DNA of 64,000 bases from NCBI RefSeq assembly GCF_024806495.1, contig NZ_JANUFF010000003.1, forward strand, positions 124,001 to 188,000, in the 5' to 3' direction. Below the pieces are notes generated by a model. The model worked only from the letters and a program-made list of their open reading frames with translations, was not told where the DNA came from and searched no databases. Shown one piece after another: positions 52,025 to 60,623 of this stretch (the stretch's first letter is position 1; each line of letters begins with the position of its first letter). Source of the DNA: Chryseobacterium sp. JUb7 (GTDB lineage: Bacteria > Bacteroidota > Bacteroidia > Flavobacteriales > Weeksellaceae). The translations under genes and the position numbers were made by a program.

Positions 52025-52989
52025 TAAATTTTCTGAATAATCTTTTGAATATCAAGCTCTTCCAAGCAAGCCCAGTCGCCCCGATAACACTCCTTATCTC
52101 CAAAAACAGAACAAGGTCTGCAGGTAAGGTCTTTTACCTGAACCACATCATCTTCACTTTGTCCGAAGCCCAAAAATCCGGCGTAAGGATGTGTAGATCC
52201 CCAAATAGAAACACATCTTGTTCCCATTAAGCTCGCCAAATGCATATTGGCAGAATCCATAGAGATCATTAATTCCAGTTCCGAGATTTTATTAAGTTCT
52301 TCCTTAAGGCTTAACTTTCCTGACAAACTTTGGGTATTCGGAATTTCTCTCTCCCATCTTTCGAGGGTTTCAGTTTCCTGTTTTCCACCACCGAAGAAGT
52401 AAATCTTATGCTTTTGAGACAATATTCTCACCATTTCGTAAGACTTTTCCAATGGCAGCATTTTTCCTTTGTGCTGAGCAAAAGGAGCAAAGCCAATTCC
52501 CGATTTATTCTTTGAAGTAGGCCTCAACTGATGAGACAACTTCACTTTAAAACCCATTTCACGAAAAACATCTGCATACCGTTCTGTTGTTTTTTTCAAC
52601 TGAACTTTATTCAGGTTCCAGATGTCGGTTAAATGTTCTTTCTCCTCTTTTCCTTTATTTATTTTAAATACCTTAAAACCTTTTCTCCGATAAATTTTAT
52701 CTAAAATCTTGGTTCTGATGACATCATGAAGATTGGCAATCAGATCTGGTCTGAACTCTTTGATAAGCTCATTCGCAAGCCTGTTTAAACCAAAGAAGCC
52801 TTTATAATCATCTAAGTTAATTCCTTTGAATATGACATTAGGTATATCTGCAAATAGATTCTCAAAATTACTTCTGGAAACCATTACAATCTCCACATCA
52901 GGATTTTGTTCCAAAAATTCACGGAAAACAGGTGCCGTCATCGCAACGTCACCAAAAGCGGAAAAACGATATGCTAAAATTCTGGTCAC
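52024..52989 (-). CDS. Glycosyltransferase family 9 (heptosyltransferase-like)
   Basis: 321 residues. ILAYRFSAFGDVAMTAPVFRE is the GT9 opening, with GIGFAPFAQHKGKMLPLEKS and SMDSANMHLASLMGTRCVSIWGSTHP typical of the nucleotide-sugar domain, and CRPCSVFGDKECYRGDWACL near the end. GT9 enzymes add heptose or similar sugars to LPS. Start is the GTG at 52989, only two bases after the sufE stop, so translation is coupled. Confidence 0.87.
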   Translation of the reverse strand: MTRILAYRFSAFGDVAMTAPVFREFLEQNPDVEIVMVSRSNFENLFADIPNVIFKGINLDDYKGFFGLNRLANELIKEFRPDLIANLHDVIRTKILDKIYRRKGFKVFKINKGKEEKEHLTDIWNLNKVQLKKTTERYADVFREMGFKVKLSHQLRPTSKNKSGIGFAPFAQHKGKMLPLEKSYEMVRILSQKHKIYFFGGGKQETETLERWEREIPNTQSLSGKLSLKEELNKISELELMISMDSANMHLASLMGTRCVSIWGSTHPYAGFLGFGQSEDDVVQVKDLTCRPCSVFGDKECYRGDWACLEELDIQKIIQKI

Positions 52990-52991
52990 AA

Positions 52992-53411
52992 TTACGATTT
53001 CAGTTGGTACGCAACTGCATAAAACTTAATTTGTTTTGTCATGGCCATCAATCCGTTGGCTCTGGAAGGAGATAGAAACTCCTGCAGTCCGATTTCGGAA
53101 ATAAATTCAAAATCAGAATCTAAAATTTCCTGCGTAGAATGACCGCTGTAAATACTTACGAGTAAAGAAACGATTCCTTTGGGTAAAATTCCGTCAGAAT
53201 CGGCCTCGAAAAACAATTTTCCATCCTTAAACTCAGCATCAATCCAAACTTTACTCTGGCAGCCTTTGATTAGATTTCCATCAGTCTTTCTATCCTCAGC
53301 AAGCCCTTTCAGCTCCTTTCCAAGATCGATGATGTATTCATATTTCTGCTCCCAGTCTTCAAGAAACGCAAATTCGTCAATAAGTTCCTGCTGTTTTTCT
53401 TTAATGGTCAT
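52992..53411 (-). CDS. sufE: SufE-family cysteine-desulfurase partner
   Basis: 139 residues from the ATG at 53411; an upstream TTG adds seven residues. LIKGCQSKVWIDAEFKDGKL carries the active-site Cys, and LSPSRANGLMAM is the C-terminal signature. It accepts persulfide sulfur from SufS for Fe-S assembly. Oddly separated from the suf operon and grouped with glycosyltransferases. Upstream, 53433-53522 holds no gene. Confidence 0.9.
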   Translation of the reverse strand: MTIKEKQQELIDEFAFLEDWEQKYEYIIDLGKELKGLAEDRKTDGNLIKGCQSKVWIDAEFKDGKLFFEADSDGILPKGIVSLLVSIYSGHSTQEILDSDFEFISEIGLQEFLSPSRANGLMAMTKQIKFYAVAYQLKS

Positions 53412-53522
53412 TTCTATACTTTCTTTGTGCAAAGATACTAAAATATGCTTTAGGCTTTATCCGGTAAGCGGTCAGGAAATATATAATAACGGGCATTGCC
53501 TGTCCCGCCTATTGTTGAAAGC

Positions 53523-54623
53523 TTATAACGAAGCTGAAGCTTTTTCAAAAACCTGAAGTAGTTTAATTTCTTCATTTTCCCAGCAAAGAAAATTCGCTGC
53601 TTTTTCAAGTTCAGGCTGGTAATTTTTTCTTCCTTTATTTAAAATTGACCGAACAGCTTCTGCAATACTTTTCGGCTGATGATCTTTAATAATCTCTCCA
53701 ATGTCAAATTGTCGTTTAATATTCTGCATTTCAGGAAGATTTGACAGAATTAATGGAATCCGCGCCTGAATACCATCCAAAACTTTATTCGGTAAGGAAT
53801 AAAAATAACTTTCACCCCCATTTTCTTCGATGCTCATGCCACAGTCGACCGTCGGAGTCATTTTTCTTAAATCTTCGGGTAGTAATTTTCCTAAAAACTG
53901 AACTTTATCCTGAAGGTTTTCTTTGATCACAAGCTCTTCATATTCCTTTTTCATGGGTCCGTCACCAGCAACCTTAAAGATAACACCGTCCAAATGGTGC
54001 ATTGCCAAAATTGCCTTATCAATTCCACGAAACGGGTTGATTACTCCCTGATATAAAAGAATTTTTGGATTATTTTCCGGAATTTCAATCTTAAAATCTA
54101 ATTTTCTCGGAGCATTTTGAATGACAGTCGCGTTAATCCCGTATTTAGTTTTAAACCAGTTGGCATATCCTGCACTGGCCGTAATCATGAATTGTATGTC
54201 AGGAACCAGCTTCTTTTCAAGATAACGCCATAGTTTTTGTGACATTTTGCCCTGAATCGCCGGCATTTCTGAAAAAATTTCATGACTGTCAAAAACTAAA
54301 GGAATATTTAATTTTTTAGCCAGTAAATAATTCGGAAGCAGCGCATCCAGATCATTGGCATGCAGAATCGTGTTTTCATCTGCCTTTTTCTTTAATTCAT
54401 GGTATAATTTCCAATTGAATTCAAAATAGGCAGTTTTTAAACTTTTTGAAATTAAAGGTATTCTTGAAAACGGGTAAGGTCGTGACATTTTTTCGGCACC
54501 ACCCCAGTTATTCCCTATCAGTTCAACAGTATAGCTATTCTCATACAAAGTCCTGCAAACCTTTTCTATACGCTGGTCTGTATATAAATTACTGAATGCA
54601 GAAGTAATGATTTTTTTACGCAT
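53523..54623 (-). CDS. Glycosyltransferase family 4 (GT-B)
   Basis: 366 residues. Two Rossmann halves: an N-terminal acceptor domain, then KILLYQGVINPFRGIDKAI, FKVAGDGPMKKEYEELV and SYFYSLPNKVLDGIQARIPL, where the Glu/Ser pattern of GT4 is partly changed. Likely cell-surface glycan synthesis. Start overlaps the preceding small membrane gene by one base. Confidence 0.84.
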   Translation of the reverse strand: MRKKIITSAFSNLYTDQRIEKVCRTLYENSYTVELIGNNWGGAEKMSRPYPFSRIPLISKSLKTAYFEFNWKLYHELKKKADENTILHANDLDALLPNYLLAKKLNIPLVFDSHEIFSEMPAIQGKMSQKLWRYLEKKLVPDIQFMITASAGYANWFKTKYGINATVIQNAPRKLDFKIEIPENNPKILLYQGVINPFRGIDKAILAMHHLDGVIFKVAGDGPMKKEYEELVIKENLQDKVQFLGKLLPEDLRKMTPTVDCGMSIEENGGESYFYSLPNKVLDGIQARIPLILSNLPEMQNIKRQFDIGEIIKDHQPKSIAEAVRSILNKGRKNYQPELEKAANFLCWENEEIKLLQVFEKASASL

Positions 54624-54847
54624 CAGCCTTTCTTTCCGTTCATCAAATGGTAAATCTGAATAAAGCAGATCAATCCGTTAGGAATAATTACCGGCCAGAG
54701 CATTCCGCTGAAGATACCATAAATGACAAAACAGATACAGCCTATCATGTTTACAATTCTGATTTTTCTTACATCTTTCAGTATAAAGCTCAACACGATA
54801 AAAAGTGAAGCGGAATATCCGATATAAGTAGCAATTTCGGGATTCAT
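54623..54847 (-). CDS. Small YgjV-like inner membrane protein
   Basis: 74 residues from ATG 54847 (87 from ATG 54886). NPEIATYIGYSASLFIVLSF, RIVNMIGCICFVIYGIFSG and WPVIIPNGLICFIQIYHL form three hydrophobic helices typical of YgjV-like proteins, sometimes mislabelled uroporphyrinogen decarboxylase. Overlaps the GT4 gene by one base. Confidence 0.75.
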   Translation of the reverse strand: MNPEIATYIGYSASLFIVLSFILKDVRKIRIVNMIGCICFVIYGIFSGMLWPVIIPNGLICFIQIYHLMNGKKG

Positions 54848-54999
54848 GAGAGAAATTTTGAAGACAACAAACTTAATCATTTTCAATAAGATAATAAAAT
54901 TTTTTCTGCCATATCGTCATTTATTGATTTTTGGTAAAATATTTGTAATTTAGATAATGAATAAATGGCAATGTTGCTTTTATTCTAATGAGATATATT

Positions 55000-57534
55000 A
55001 TGGATTATAAGTTTTCACAAGGTTTGAGCCAAGTGTTCAAACAAAGCAAAAGCGAAGCTAAACGGCTGAAAAGTGAATTTCTTAATACAGAACATCTACT
55101 TTTAGGTATTATAAAAACGGAAAACTCTGCAAAAGAAATCCTTCAAAACCTTAATGCGGATTTAACACAAATCAGAAGAAAAATTGAAACTCTAAATACA
55201 GCAAGTCTTAATCCTATTTCTGAGGAGGTTACTAATATTTCTTTCACCAAGATGGCAGATCACGCGATCAAACGTGCGGAGTTAGAATGCAGACAATATA
55301 AAAGTAATGAGATTAATACCGTTCATTTACTTTTAGGCATTCTTTATAAATATGAAGACCCGACCTCAAGTATATTAGGAGCTTACGATATCGACTATGA
55401 AGGTGTTTCAAAAGAGTACCAGACGATGCTTAAAAACTCAGGACAGGCACCACAGATGAGTGCTTATGATGACGATGACGAGAGAGAGGAATTTGAGCAA
55501 ATGAGAAAGCCTACAGGAAATTTAGGTTCTGCCAAAAGTAAAACTCCAACTTTGGACAACTTTGGTAGAGATTTAACTTCGTTGGCTAGAGACGGGAAAT
55601 TGGACCCTGTAATTGGTCGTGAAAAAGAAATTGAGAGAGTTTCTCAAATTTTATCGCGAAGAAAAAAGAACAATCCTCTGCTTATTGGTGAACCGGGAGT
55701 TGGTAAATCTGCCATCGCAGAAGGTTTGGCTTTAAGAATTCAGCAGAAGAAAGTGTCAAGAGTTCTTTACGGTAAAAGAGTGATCACCTTGGATCTGGCG
55801 AGTTTAGTTGCCGGAACAAAATACCGTGGTCAGTTTGAGGAAAGAATGAAGGCGATCATGACGGAGCTGGAGAAAAACAGAGATGTCATCTTATTTATTG
55901 ATGAGCTTCACACCATTGTTGGCGCAGGAAGTTCAACAGGAAGTTTAGATGCTTCAAATATGTTTAAACCTGCTTTGGCAAGAGGCGAAATCCAATGTAT
56001 TGGTGCTACTACTCTTGATGAATACCGTCAGTACATCGAAAAAGACGGTGCCTTAGAGAGAAGATTCCAGAAAGTAATGGTGGAACCGACTTCAATCGAA
56101 GAAACCGTTCAGATTTTGAATCAGATTAAAGATAAATACGAAGAACACCACAATGTAGTATATACTCCGGAAGCAATTTTGGCTTGTGTCAACCTGACAT
56201 CAAGATATATTACAGACCGTTTCTTACCGGACAAAGCAATTGATGCGATGGATGAAGCGGGATCTCGTGTTTATATTAAAAATATGAAAGTTCCTACTGA
56301 GATCATTGATTTCGAAAAGAAAATCGAAGATATCAAAGAAATGAAACAGAAGGCTGTAAAAGCTCAGGATTATCTTGAAGCCAGAAAGCTTAAAGATGAA
56401 GAAGAAAGACTTCAGATGGAACTGAATGCTGCTCAGGATAAATGGGACAAAGATGTGAAGGAGAAAAAAGAAACCGTAACAGACGAAAATGTGGCAGAAG
56501 TGGTTTCTATGATGAGCGGAGTTCCCGTAACAAAGGTTGGCAAGAATGAGCTTGATAAATTGGCTCAGATGGATGAAAAGCTAAACGGAAAAGTAATTGG
56601 TCAGGAAGACGCTGTGAAAAAAGTTGTGAAAGCAATTCAAAGAAACAGAGCTGGTCTTAAAGATCCGAATCGCCCGATTGGTACATTCATTTTCTTAGGA
56701 ACAACTGGAGTTGGTAAAACAGAGCTTGCCAAAGTGATGGCAAGAGAACTTTTCGAATCTGATGAATCTTTGATCAGAATCGATATGAGTGAATACATGG
56801 AAAAATTTGCCGTTTCAAGATTGGTTGGAGCGCCTCCGGGATACGTTGGATACGAAGAAGGCGGACAGCTAACAGAAGCTGTAAGAAGAAAACCTTATGC
56901 TGTGGTTCTTTTGGATGAGATTGAAAAAGCTCACCCGGATGTATTCAATATCTTGCTGCAGATCTTAGATGAAGGTCACGTTACAGACAGTTTAGGCAGA
57001 AAAATTGACTTTAGAAATACAATTATCATCCTTACTTCAAACATCGGAACCAGAGATCTTAAAGATTTCGGAGATGGTGTAGGATTCGGAACTTCGGCTA
57101 AGAAAACAAATACAGATTCCAGAGCCAGAAGTACTATTGAAAATGCGCTTAAAAAAGCATTTGCTCCTGAATTCTTAAACAGAATTGATGATATTGTTAT
57201 TTTCAACTCTCTTGAACAAAGTGATATCAAGAAAATTATTGATCTTGAATTAAACAAACTGTACAGCAGACTTGAAAAATTAGGATATAAAGTTGAATTA
57301 ACTGAAGAAGCGAAAGACTTTATCTCTGAAAAAGGCTGGGACAAAGACTTCGGAGCAAGACCATTGAAACGTGCTATCCAGAAATATATTGAAGATTTAT
57401 TGGCAGAAATGCTCGTAAACAAACAATTGAATGAAGGAGAAACTGTAATTCTTGATCTGAACGAAGCAAAAGACGCTTTAGCAGGAAAGGCTTCAAAAAC
57501 CAAAAAATCGGCTGAAAAGTCTTCTCAATCATAA
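55000..57534 (+). CDS. clpC: ATP-dependent Clp protease ATPase subunit ClpC
   Basis: 844 residues from the ATG at 55000; an ATG at 54988 adds MRYI. Order: Clp-N double repeat (about 1-145, FSQGLSQVFKQSKSEAKRL), AAA1 with Walker A GEPGVGKSAIAEG and Walker B LFIDELHTIVGAG, a coiled-coil middle domain with a UVR-like KAQDYLEARKLKDEEERLQ, and AAA2 with GTTGVGKTELAK and LLDEIEKAHPDVF. Unfolds proteins for ClpP. The short middle domain separates it from ClpB. Confidence 0.95.
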   Translation: MDYKFSQGLSQVFKQSKSEAKRLKSEFLNTEHLLLGIIKTENSAKEILQNLNADLTQIRRKIETLNTASLNPISEEVTNISFTKMADHAIKRAELECRQYKSNEINTVHLLLGILYKYEDPTSSILGAYDIDYEGVSKEYQTMLKNSGQAPQMSAYDDDDEREEFEQMRKPTGNLGSAKSKTPTLDNFGRDLTSLARDGKLDPVIGREKEIERVSQILSRRKKNNPLLIGEPGVGKSAIAEGLALRIQQKKVSRVLYGKRVITLDLASLVAGTKYRGQFEERMKAIMTELEKNRDVILFIDELHTIVGAGSSTGSLDASNMFKPALARGEIQCIGATTLDEYRQYIEKDGALERRFQKVMVEPTSIEETVQILNQIKDKYEEHHNVVYTPEAILACVNLTSRYITDRFLPDKAIDAMDEAGSRVYIKNMKVPTEIIDFEKKIEDIKEMKQKAVKAQDYLEARKLKDEEERLQMELNAAQDKWDKDVKEKKETVTDENVAEVVSMMSGVPVTKVGKNELDKLAQMDEKLNGKVIGQEDAVKKVVKAIQRNRAGLKDPNRPIGTFIFLGTTGVGKTELAKVMARELFESDESLIRIDMSEYMEKFAVSRLVGAPPGYVGYEEGGQLTEAVRRKPYAVVLLDEIEKAHPDVFNILLQILDEGHVTDSLGRKIDFRNTIIILTSNIGTRDLKDFGDGVGFGTSAKKTNTDSRARSTIENALKKAFAPEFLNRIDDIVIFNSLEQSDIKKIIDLELNKLYSRLEKLGYKVELTEEAKDFISEKGWDKDFGARPLKRAIQKYIEDLLAEMLVNKQLNEGETVILDLNEAKDALAGKASKTKKSAEKSSQS

Positions 57535-57554
57535 GTAAATAATTTAATCATCAT

Positions 57555-57587
57555 AAAAAGCATCGGGAATTATCTCGATGCTTTTTT
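57555..57587 (+). terminator. Rho-independent terminator of clpC
   Basis: AAAAAGCATCG-GGAATTATCT-CGATGCTTTTTT. Confidence 0.82.
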
Positions 57588-57629
57588 GTTTTTTATTGAT
57601 TTAACTATATTTTGTATATAATCTTTTCC

Positions 57630-57675
57630 CACAGATTTCACTGATATACACAGAGGATTTCGCATAAAATCTGTG
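57630..57675. repeat. Inverted repeat CACAGATTT...AAATCTGTG
   Basis: Nine-base arms around ATACACAGAGGATTT-type internal sequence that partly repeats the same CACAG motif. Lies between clpC and the convergent beta-barrel gene. Confidence 0.5.
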
Positions 57676-57687
57676 TGAAATAAAAAA

Positions 57688-58215
57688 TTACAATCCCACC
57701 ACAAAACCAATATTAGGAACCAGACCACTCGAAAAAATACTGGAGTTTTCTTTCCAGAGAATATTATACATCACCCCTATCTGCATAAAGGAATTGTTTC
57801 CGATTCTCTGCATATATCCTCCACCGAGATATAAAGCATCTTCTTCCGTATTCATTTTATAGTCATAATATTTGTCTTTATAATTGATGAAATAATGCTG
57901 ATAATTAGCACTTAAGTAAAAAGTCCTTGCAATATAATAATTCAGAAACGGGCCCACTCCAAACATCGTTGAACGATAATAATCCGATGTCTGCCAGGAA
58001 ACACTTCCGAGTACTCCACCTTCCAGATCTTCCGTAAGTCTGTAACCCACTCTTGGGGAAGCCTGCAGATAAAATGAGCTCTGACTTCCAAAGCCAACCC
58101 CAATTCCTCCTCCAAAAGTCCAACGGTTGGTATTTTCCGGTGCTGCTCCTACAGAAATCTGGGAAAATATTGACGCTGAAATCAAGAGCATCAAAGAAAT
58201 AAAAAGCTTTTTCAT
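57688..58215 (-). CDS. Outer-membrane beta-barrel protein
   Basis: 175 residues. Signal peptide about 1-19 (SASIFSQ). Mature part alternates aromatic/Gly strands (WTFGGGIGVGFGSQSSFYL, RVGYRLTEDLEGGVLGSVSW, FMQIGVMYNILWKE) and ends in PNIGFVVGL, typical of small eight-strand OprF/OmpA-like barrels. Function unknown. Confidence 0.8.
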   Translation of the reverse strand: MKKLFISLMLLISASIFSQISVGAAPENTNRWTFGGGIGVGFGSQSSFYLQASPRVGYRLTEDLEGGVLGSVSWQTSDYYRSTMFGVGPFLNYYIARTFYLSANYQHYFINYKDKYYDYKMNTEEDALYLGGGYMQRIGNNSFMQIGVMYNILWKENSSIFSSGLVPNIGFVVGL

Positions 58216-58255
58216 ATTAATATTGTTTTTGTCAATGTTTAAAATTATGGTTTTT

Positions 58256-58282
58256 TTGCGAATTTATTTAGTTGTATTTTTG
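58256..58282 (+). promoter_or_regulatory. Candidate mnmA promoter
   Basis: TTG at 58256-58258 and TATTTTTG at 58275-58282 with a 16-base spacer, close to the Bacteroidetes consensus. Leaves about 45 bases of leader before the mnmA ATG. Confidence 0.5.
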
Positions 58283-58332
58283 CCGGGTCAAACTAAGAAC
58301 TCCCGTTAAGAGTTTCGTAAAATTGAAATAAA

Positions 58333-59520
58333 ATGAAAGTAGTTGTAGGCCTCTCAGGAGGTGTAGATTCCAGTGTGACCGCTTATTTGCTTCAGCAGCA
58401 AGGTCATGAAGTTGTAGCTTTATTTATGAGAAACTGGAATGATGCGTCGGTGACGCTGGAAGATGAATGTCCATGGATTGAGGACAGTAATGATGCTCTG
58501 ATGGTTGCTCAAAAGCTTGGAATTCCTTTTCAGGTGATCGATATGAGCGAATTATACAAAGAAAGAATCGTTGATTATATGTTCGATGAATATCAGAAAG
58601 GAAGAACTCCGAATCCTGATGTTTTGTGCAACAGAGAGGTAAAATTTGATGTTTTCATGAAGACCGCAATGTCTTTGGGTGCTGACAAAGTAGCCACAGG
58701 ACATTATGCAAGAGTGAATTCAACAATTGATGAAAACGGAAAGGAAATTTTTCATTTGCTGGCAGGAAAAGATAATAATAAAGATCAGTCTTATTTCTTG
58801 TGTCAGCTAAGTCAGGATCAGTTATCAAAAGCATTGTTTCCGATTGGAGAGCTGACAAAACCCCAGGTAAGAGAAATTGCAAAGGAAATCGGATTGGTAA
58901 CAGCTGATAAAAAAGATTCTCAGGGACTGTGTTTTATCGGTAAAGTGAGCCTTCCACAATTTTTACAACAACAGTTGGTTCCGAAAGAAGGTGAAATTGT
59001 TGAAATTTTCAAAGATTCTCCTCTTTTTGCTCAGGAAAAGCCCGAATTCTCATCAAAAAAGGAGGAATTAGAATATTTAAGTCAGAAAATCAATTATAAA
59101 AGAGCTGACGGAAAAGTTATCGGGAAGCATCAGGGGGCTCAATTTTTCACGATTGGTCAAAGCAAAGGATTAGGAATCGGCGGACACAAAGAAAGTTGTT
59201 TTATCGTCTCCAGAGACATGGAAAATAATATTATTTTCGTTGGCGAAGGGCACAGTTTCCCTGGTTTGCATAAAAAAGCCTTGAAAGTTGATAATACTGA
59301 ACTTCATTGGGTTCGTGAAGACTTAAGGCTTAAAAATGGTGAATCTATGGATGTGATGGCGAGGTTCCGTTACAGACAGGCATTACAATCCGCAAAAATT
59401 TTCCAGTTCGAGGATGCTTTTTATATGGAATTTGAAGAGCCTCAGTCCGCTATTGCTGAAGGACAGTTTGCATCTTGGTATATTGATGACGAACTTATTG
59501 GAAGCGGTGTGATTGCTTAG
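58333..59520 (+). CDS. mnmA: tRNA-specific 2-thiouridylase MnmA
   Basis: 395 residues. PP-loop [14 protein letters not shown] at residues 5-18, [12 protein letters not shown] with the first catalytic Cys, [20 protein letters not shown] with the second catalytic Cys, and the C-terminal beta-barrel [18 protein letters not shown]. Adds sulfur to U34 of tRNAs for Glu, Gln and Lys. A roughly 30-residue insert between GLCFIG and the barrel ([14 protein letters not shown]) is longer than in E. coli. Confidence 0.95.
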   Translation: MKVVVGLSGGVDSSVTAYLLQQQGHEVVALFMRNWNDASVTLEDECPWIEDSNDALMVAQKLGIPFQVIDMSELYKERIVDYMFDEYQKGRTPNPDVLCNREVKFDVFMKTAMSLGADKVATGHYARVNSTIDENGKEIFHLLAGKDNNKDQSYFLCQLSQDQLSKALFPIGELTKPQVREIAKEIGLVTADKKDSQGLCFIGKVSLPQFLQQQLVPKEGEIVEIFKDSPLFAQEKPEFSSKKEELEYLSQKINYKRADGKVIGKHQGAQFFTIGQSKGLGIGGHKESCFIVSRDMENNIIFVGEGHSFPGLHKKALKVDNTELHWVREDLRLKNGESMDVMARFRYRQALQSAKIFQFEDAFYMEFEEPQSAIAEGQFASWYIDDELIGSGVIA

Positions 59521-59571
59521 TTTTTCAACTTAAATTTTTTGTCATTTTGATGGCAATCCTTATAAAATTTA

Positions 59572-59606
59572 AACGTCATAGGTTTTGAAACCTATGACGT
59601 TTTTTA
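59572..59606 (+). terminator. Rho-independent terminator of mnmA
   Basis: AACGTCATAGGTTT-TG-AAACCTATGACGTT, a perfect 14-bp stem followed by a T tract. Confidence 0.9.
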
Positions 59607-59620
59607 TGCGGTTGCAACTT

Positions 59621-59730
59621 CCTAGCCCCGATTGAGCGGCATGTTTGAGCTCTTTTCTGGATTCGGCCCGGCGGCTTCGCCGCCGAGCCGAATCCAGAAA
59701 AAGCGAGTAGCGAAAGCGGGAAATTGCTCC
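59621..59730. repeat. Structured intergenic element with long GC-rich stem
   Basis: In the 371-base gap after mnmA. Left motif CCTAGCCCCGATTGAGCGGC (59621-59640), then a stem: TTTTCTGGATTCGGCCCGGC at 59653-59672 plus GGC pairs with the arm ending at about 59700, over 23 bp with a single C-A mismatch. The tip is a 3-base loop. The right motif AGCGAGTAGCGAAAGCGGG then AAATTGCTCC ends at 59730. The end motifs resemble a recurrent intergenic element I recall from flavobacterial genomes. The rest of the gap (59731-59891) shows no gene. Confidence 0.7.
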
Positions 59731-59891
59731 AAAAAAATAAAAAATGACAATCGTCGATTAAATTTCAACGTTTATCTATAAAAATGGCTCATACTTCCAT
59801 AACCCTCTGTTTATGGCTTTTTCAGGCATATCTATTGTTTAATCTTAAGTAAGAATAACAAAATAGAATATCAATTTAAAATTTAATTATT

Positions 59892-60194
59892 ATGAAAAAG
59901 TTAGTTTTAGTAGCAAGTATATTTATCACATTCGCTGCCAATGCACAACATAGAAACGATGACAGAAGAAATGATAAAGTAGAATTTCATCAAGGTAAAA
60001 GAGGTTTTGAAGGCCTGAGGCTGACTCCTTCTCAGGAAAGACAAATCAGTGCCCTTTCAAAGCAGAGATTTAGCCCTAGAGAATATGACATTCGTGTCAG
60101 AAAAATTCTGAGCAGAGCACAATATGCGCAATATCAGAAACACGATTTCAAAAAAGACAAAAGAGTGGCTGTAAACCGAGGTTTCAGAAATTAA
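59892..60194 (+). CDS. Small basic exported protein, unknown
   Basis: 100 residues. Signal peptide about 1-19 (FITFAANAQ), then a highly basic domain, RLTPSQERQISALSKQRFSP and VRKILSRAQYAQYQKH, reminiscent of the LTxxQ motif region of Spy/CpxP-type periplasmic proteins. The resemblance is limited to the LTPSQ-helix pattern. Monocistronic, followed by a terminator. Confidence 0.68.
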   Translation: MKKLVLVASIFITFAANAQHRNDDRRNDKVEFHQGKRGFEGLRLTPSQERQISALSKQRFSPREYDIRVRKILSRAQYAQYQKHDFKKDKRVAVNRGFRN

Positions 60195-60210
60195 AGCGAC
60201 TCAATAATTT

Positions 60211-60242
60211 AAGTCTGAAAATTAATTTTCAGACTTTTTTAT
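60211..60242 (+). terminator. Rho-independent terminator
   Basis: AAGTCTGAAAATT/AATTTTCAGACTT perfect palindrome (effective 11-bp stem with TTAA loop) and a T tract. Confidence 0.87.
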
Positions 60243-60331
60243 TTTTTGTAATCCAAAGGAAATAGAGTTTTCATGTAACATATTTTGAATGGGTATACTT
60301 ACTTCATAAATAACAATTTAACATATTAATT

Positions 60332-60541
60332 ATGAAAACTACTTTAAAAAATCAGTATGCCCAAACCAACCAGGTTTTAATCTTTCTGGTCTCTATTGTT
60401 TTAGGATATAATGTATACCAGGTTATTGTAAATCCTGAAAAATCACATCTGGTATTGAGTATTATTTTGTTGGCTATTACTTATTATACCTGTAAAAAGT
60501 ATGGCTATAAAACGACAAAAAATAATTCGGATTCAAAATAA
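60332..60541 (+). CDS. Small membrane protein, unknown
   Basis: 69 residues: a polar N-terminus, two hydrophobic helices (about 12-30 and 38-54) and a Lys/Asn-rich tail. Not recognised. Flanked by terminators on both sides, so monocistronic. Confidence 0.58.
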   Translation: MKTTLKNQYAQTNQVLIFLVSIVLGYNVYQVIVNPEKSHLVLSIILLAITYYTCKKYGYKTTKNNSDSK

Positions 60542-60561
60542 AAAACCTGTCTAAAGCTTAT

Positions 60562-60601
60562 AAACAACAAATGATCTAAAGTTTTAGATCATTTGTTGTT
60601 T
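60562..60601. terminator. Perfect 19-bp hairpin between convergent genes
   Basis: AAACAACAAATGATCTAAA-GT-TTTAGATCATTTGTTGTTT, unusually long and perfect with a two-base loop; probably a bidirectional terminator for the small membrane gene and the DUF4249 locus. Confidence 0.7.
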
Positions 60602-60623
60602 ATTGAAAGTTTACTAATTCTCT

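Noticed and set aside
53433..53522. Possible small RNA or repeat between sufE and the GT4 gene (CGGGCA-TTGCC-TGTCCCG)
   Set aside because: The stem is short and imperfect, and no second copy or promoter motif is visible.
56976..57503. 175-codon open frame antisense to clpC
   Set aside because: Lies wholly inside a strongly conserved AAA+ domain; composition is typical of an antisense shadow.
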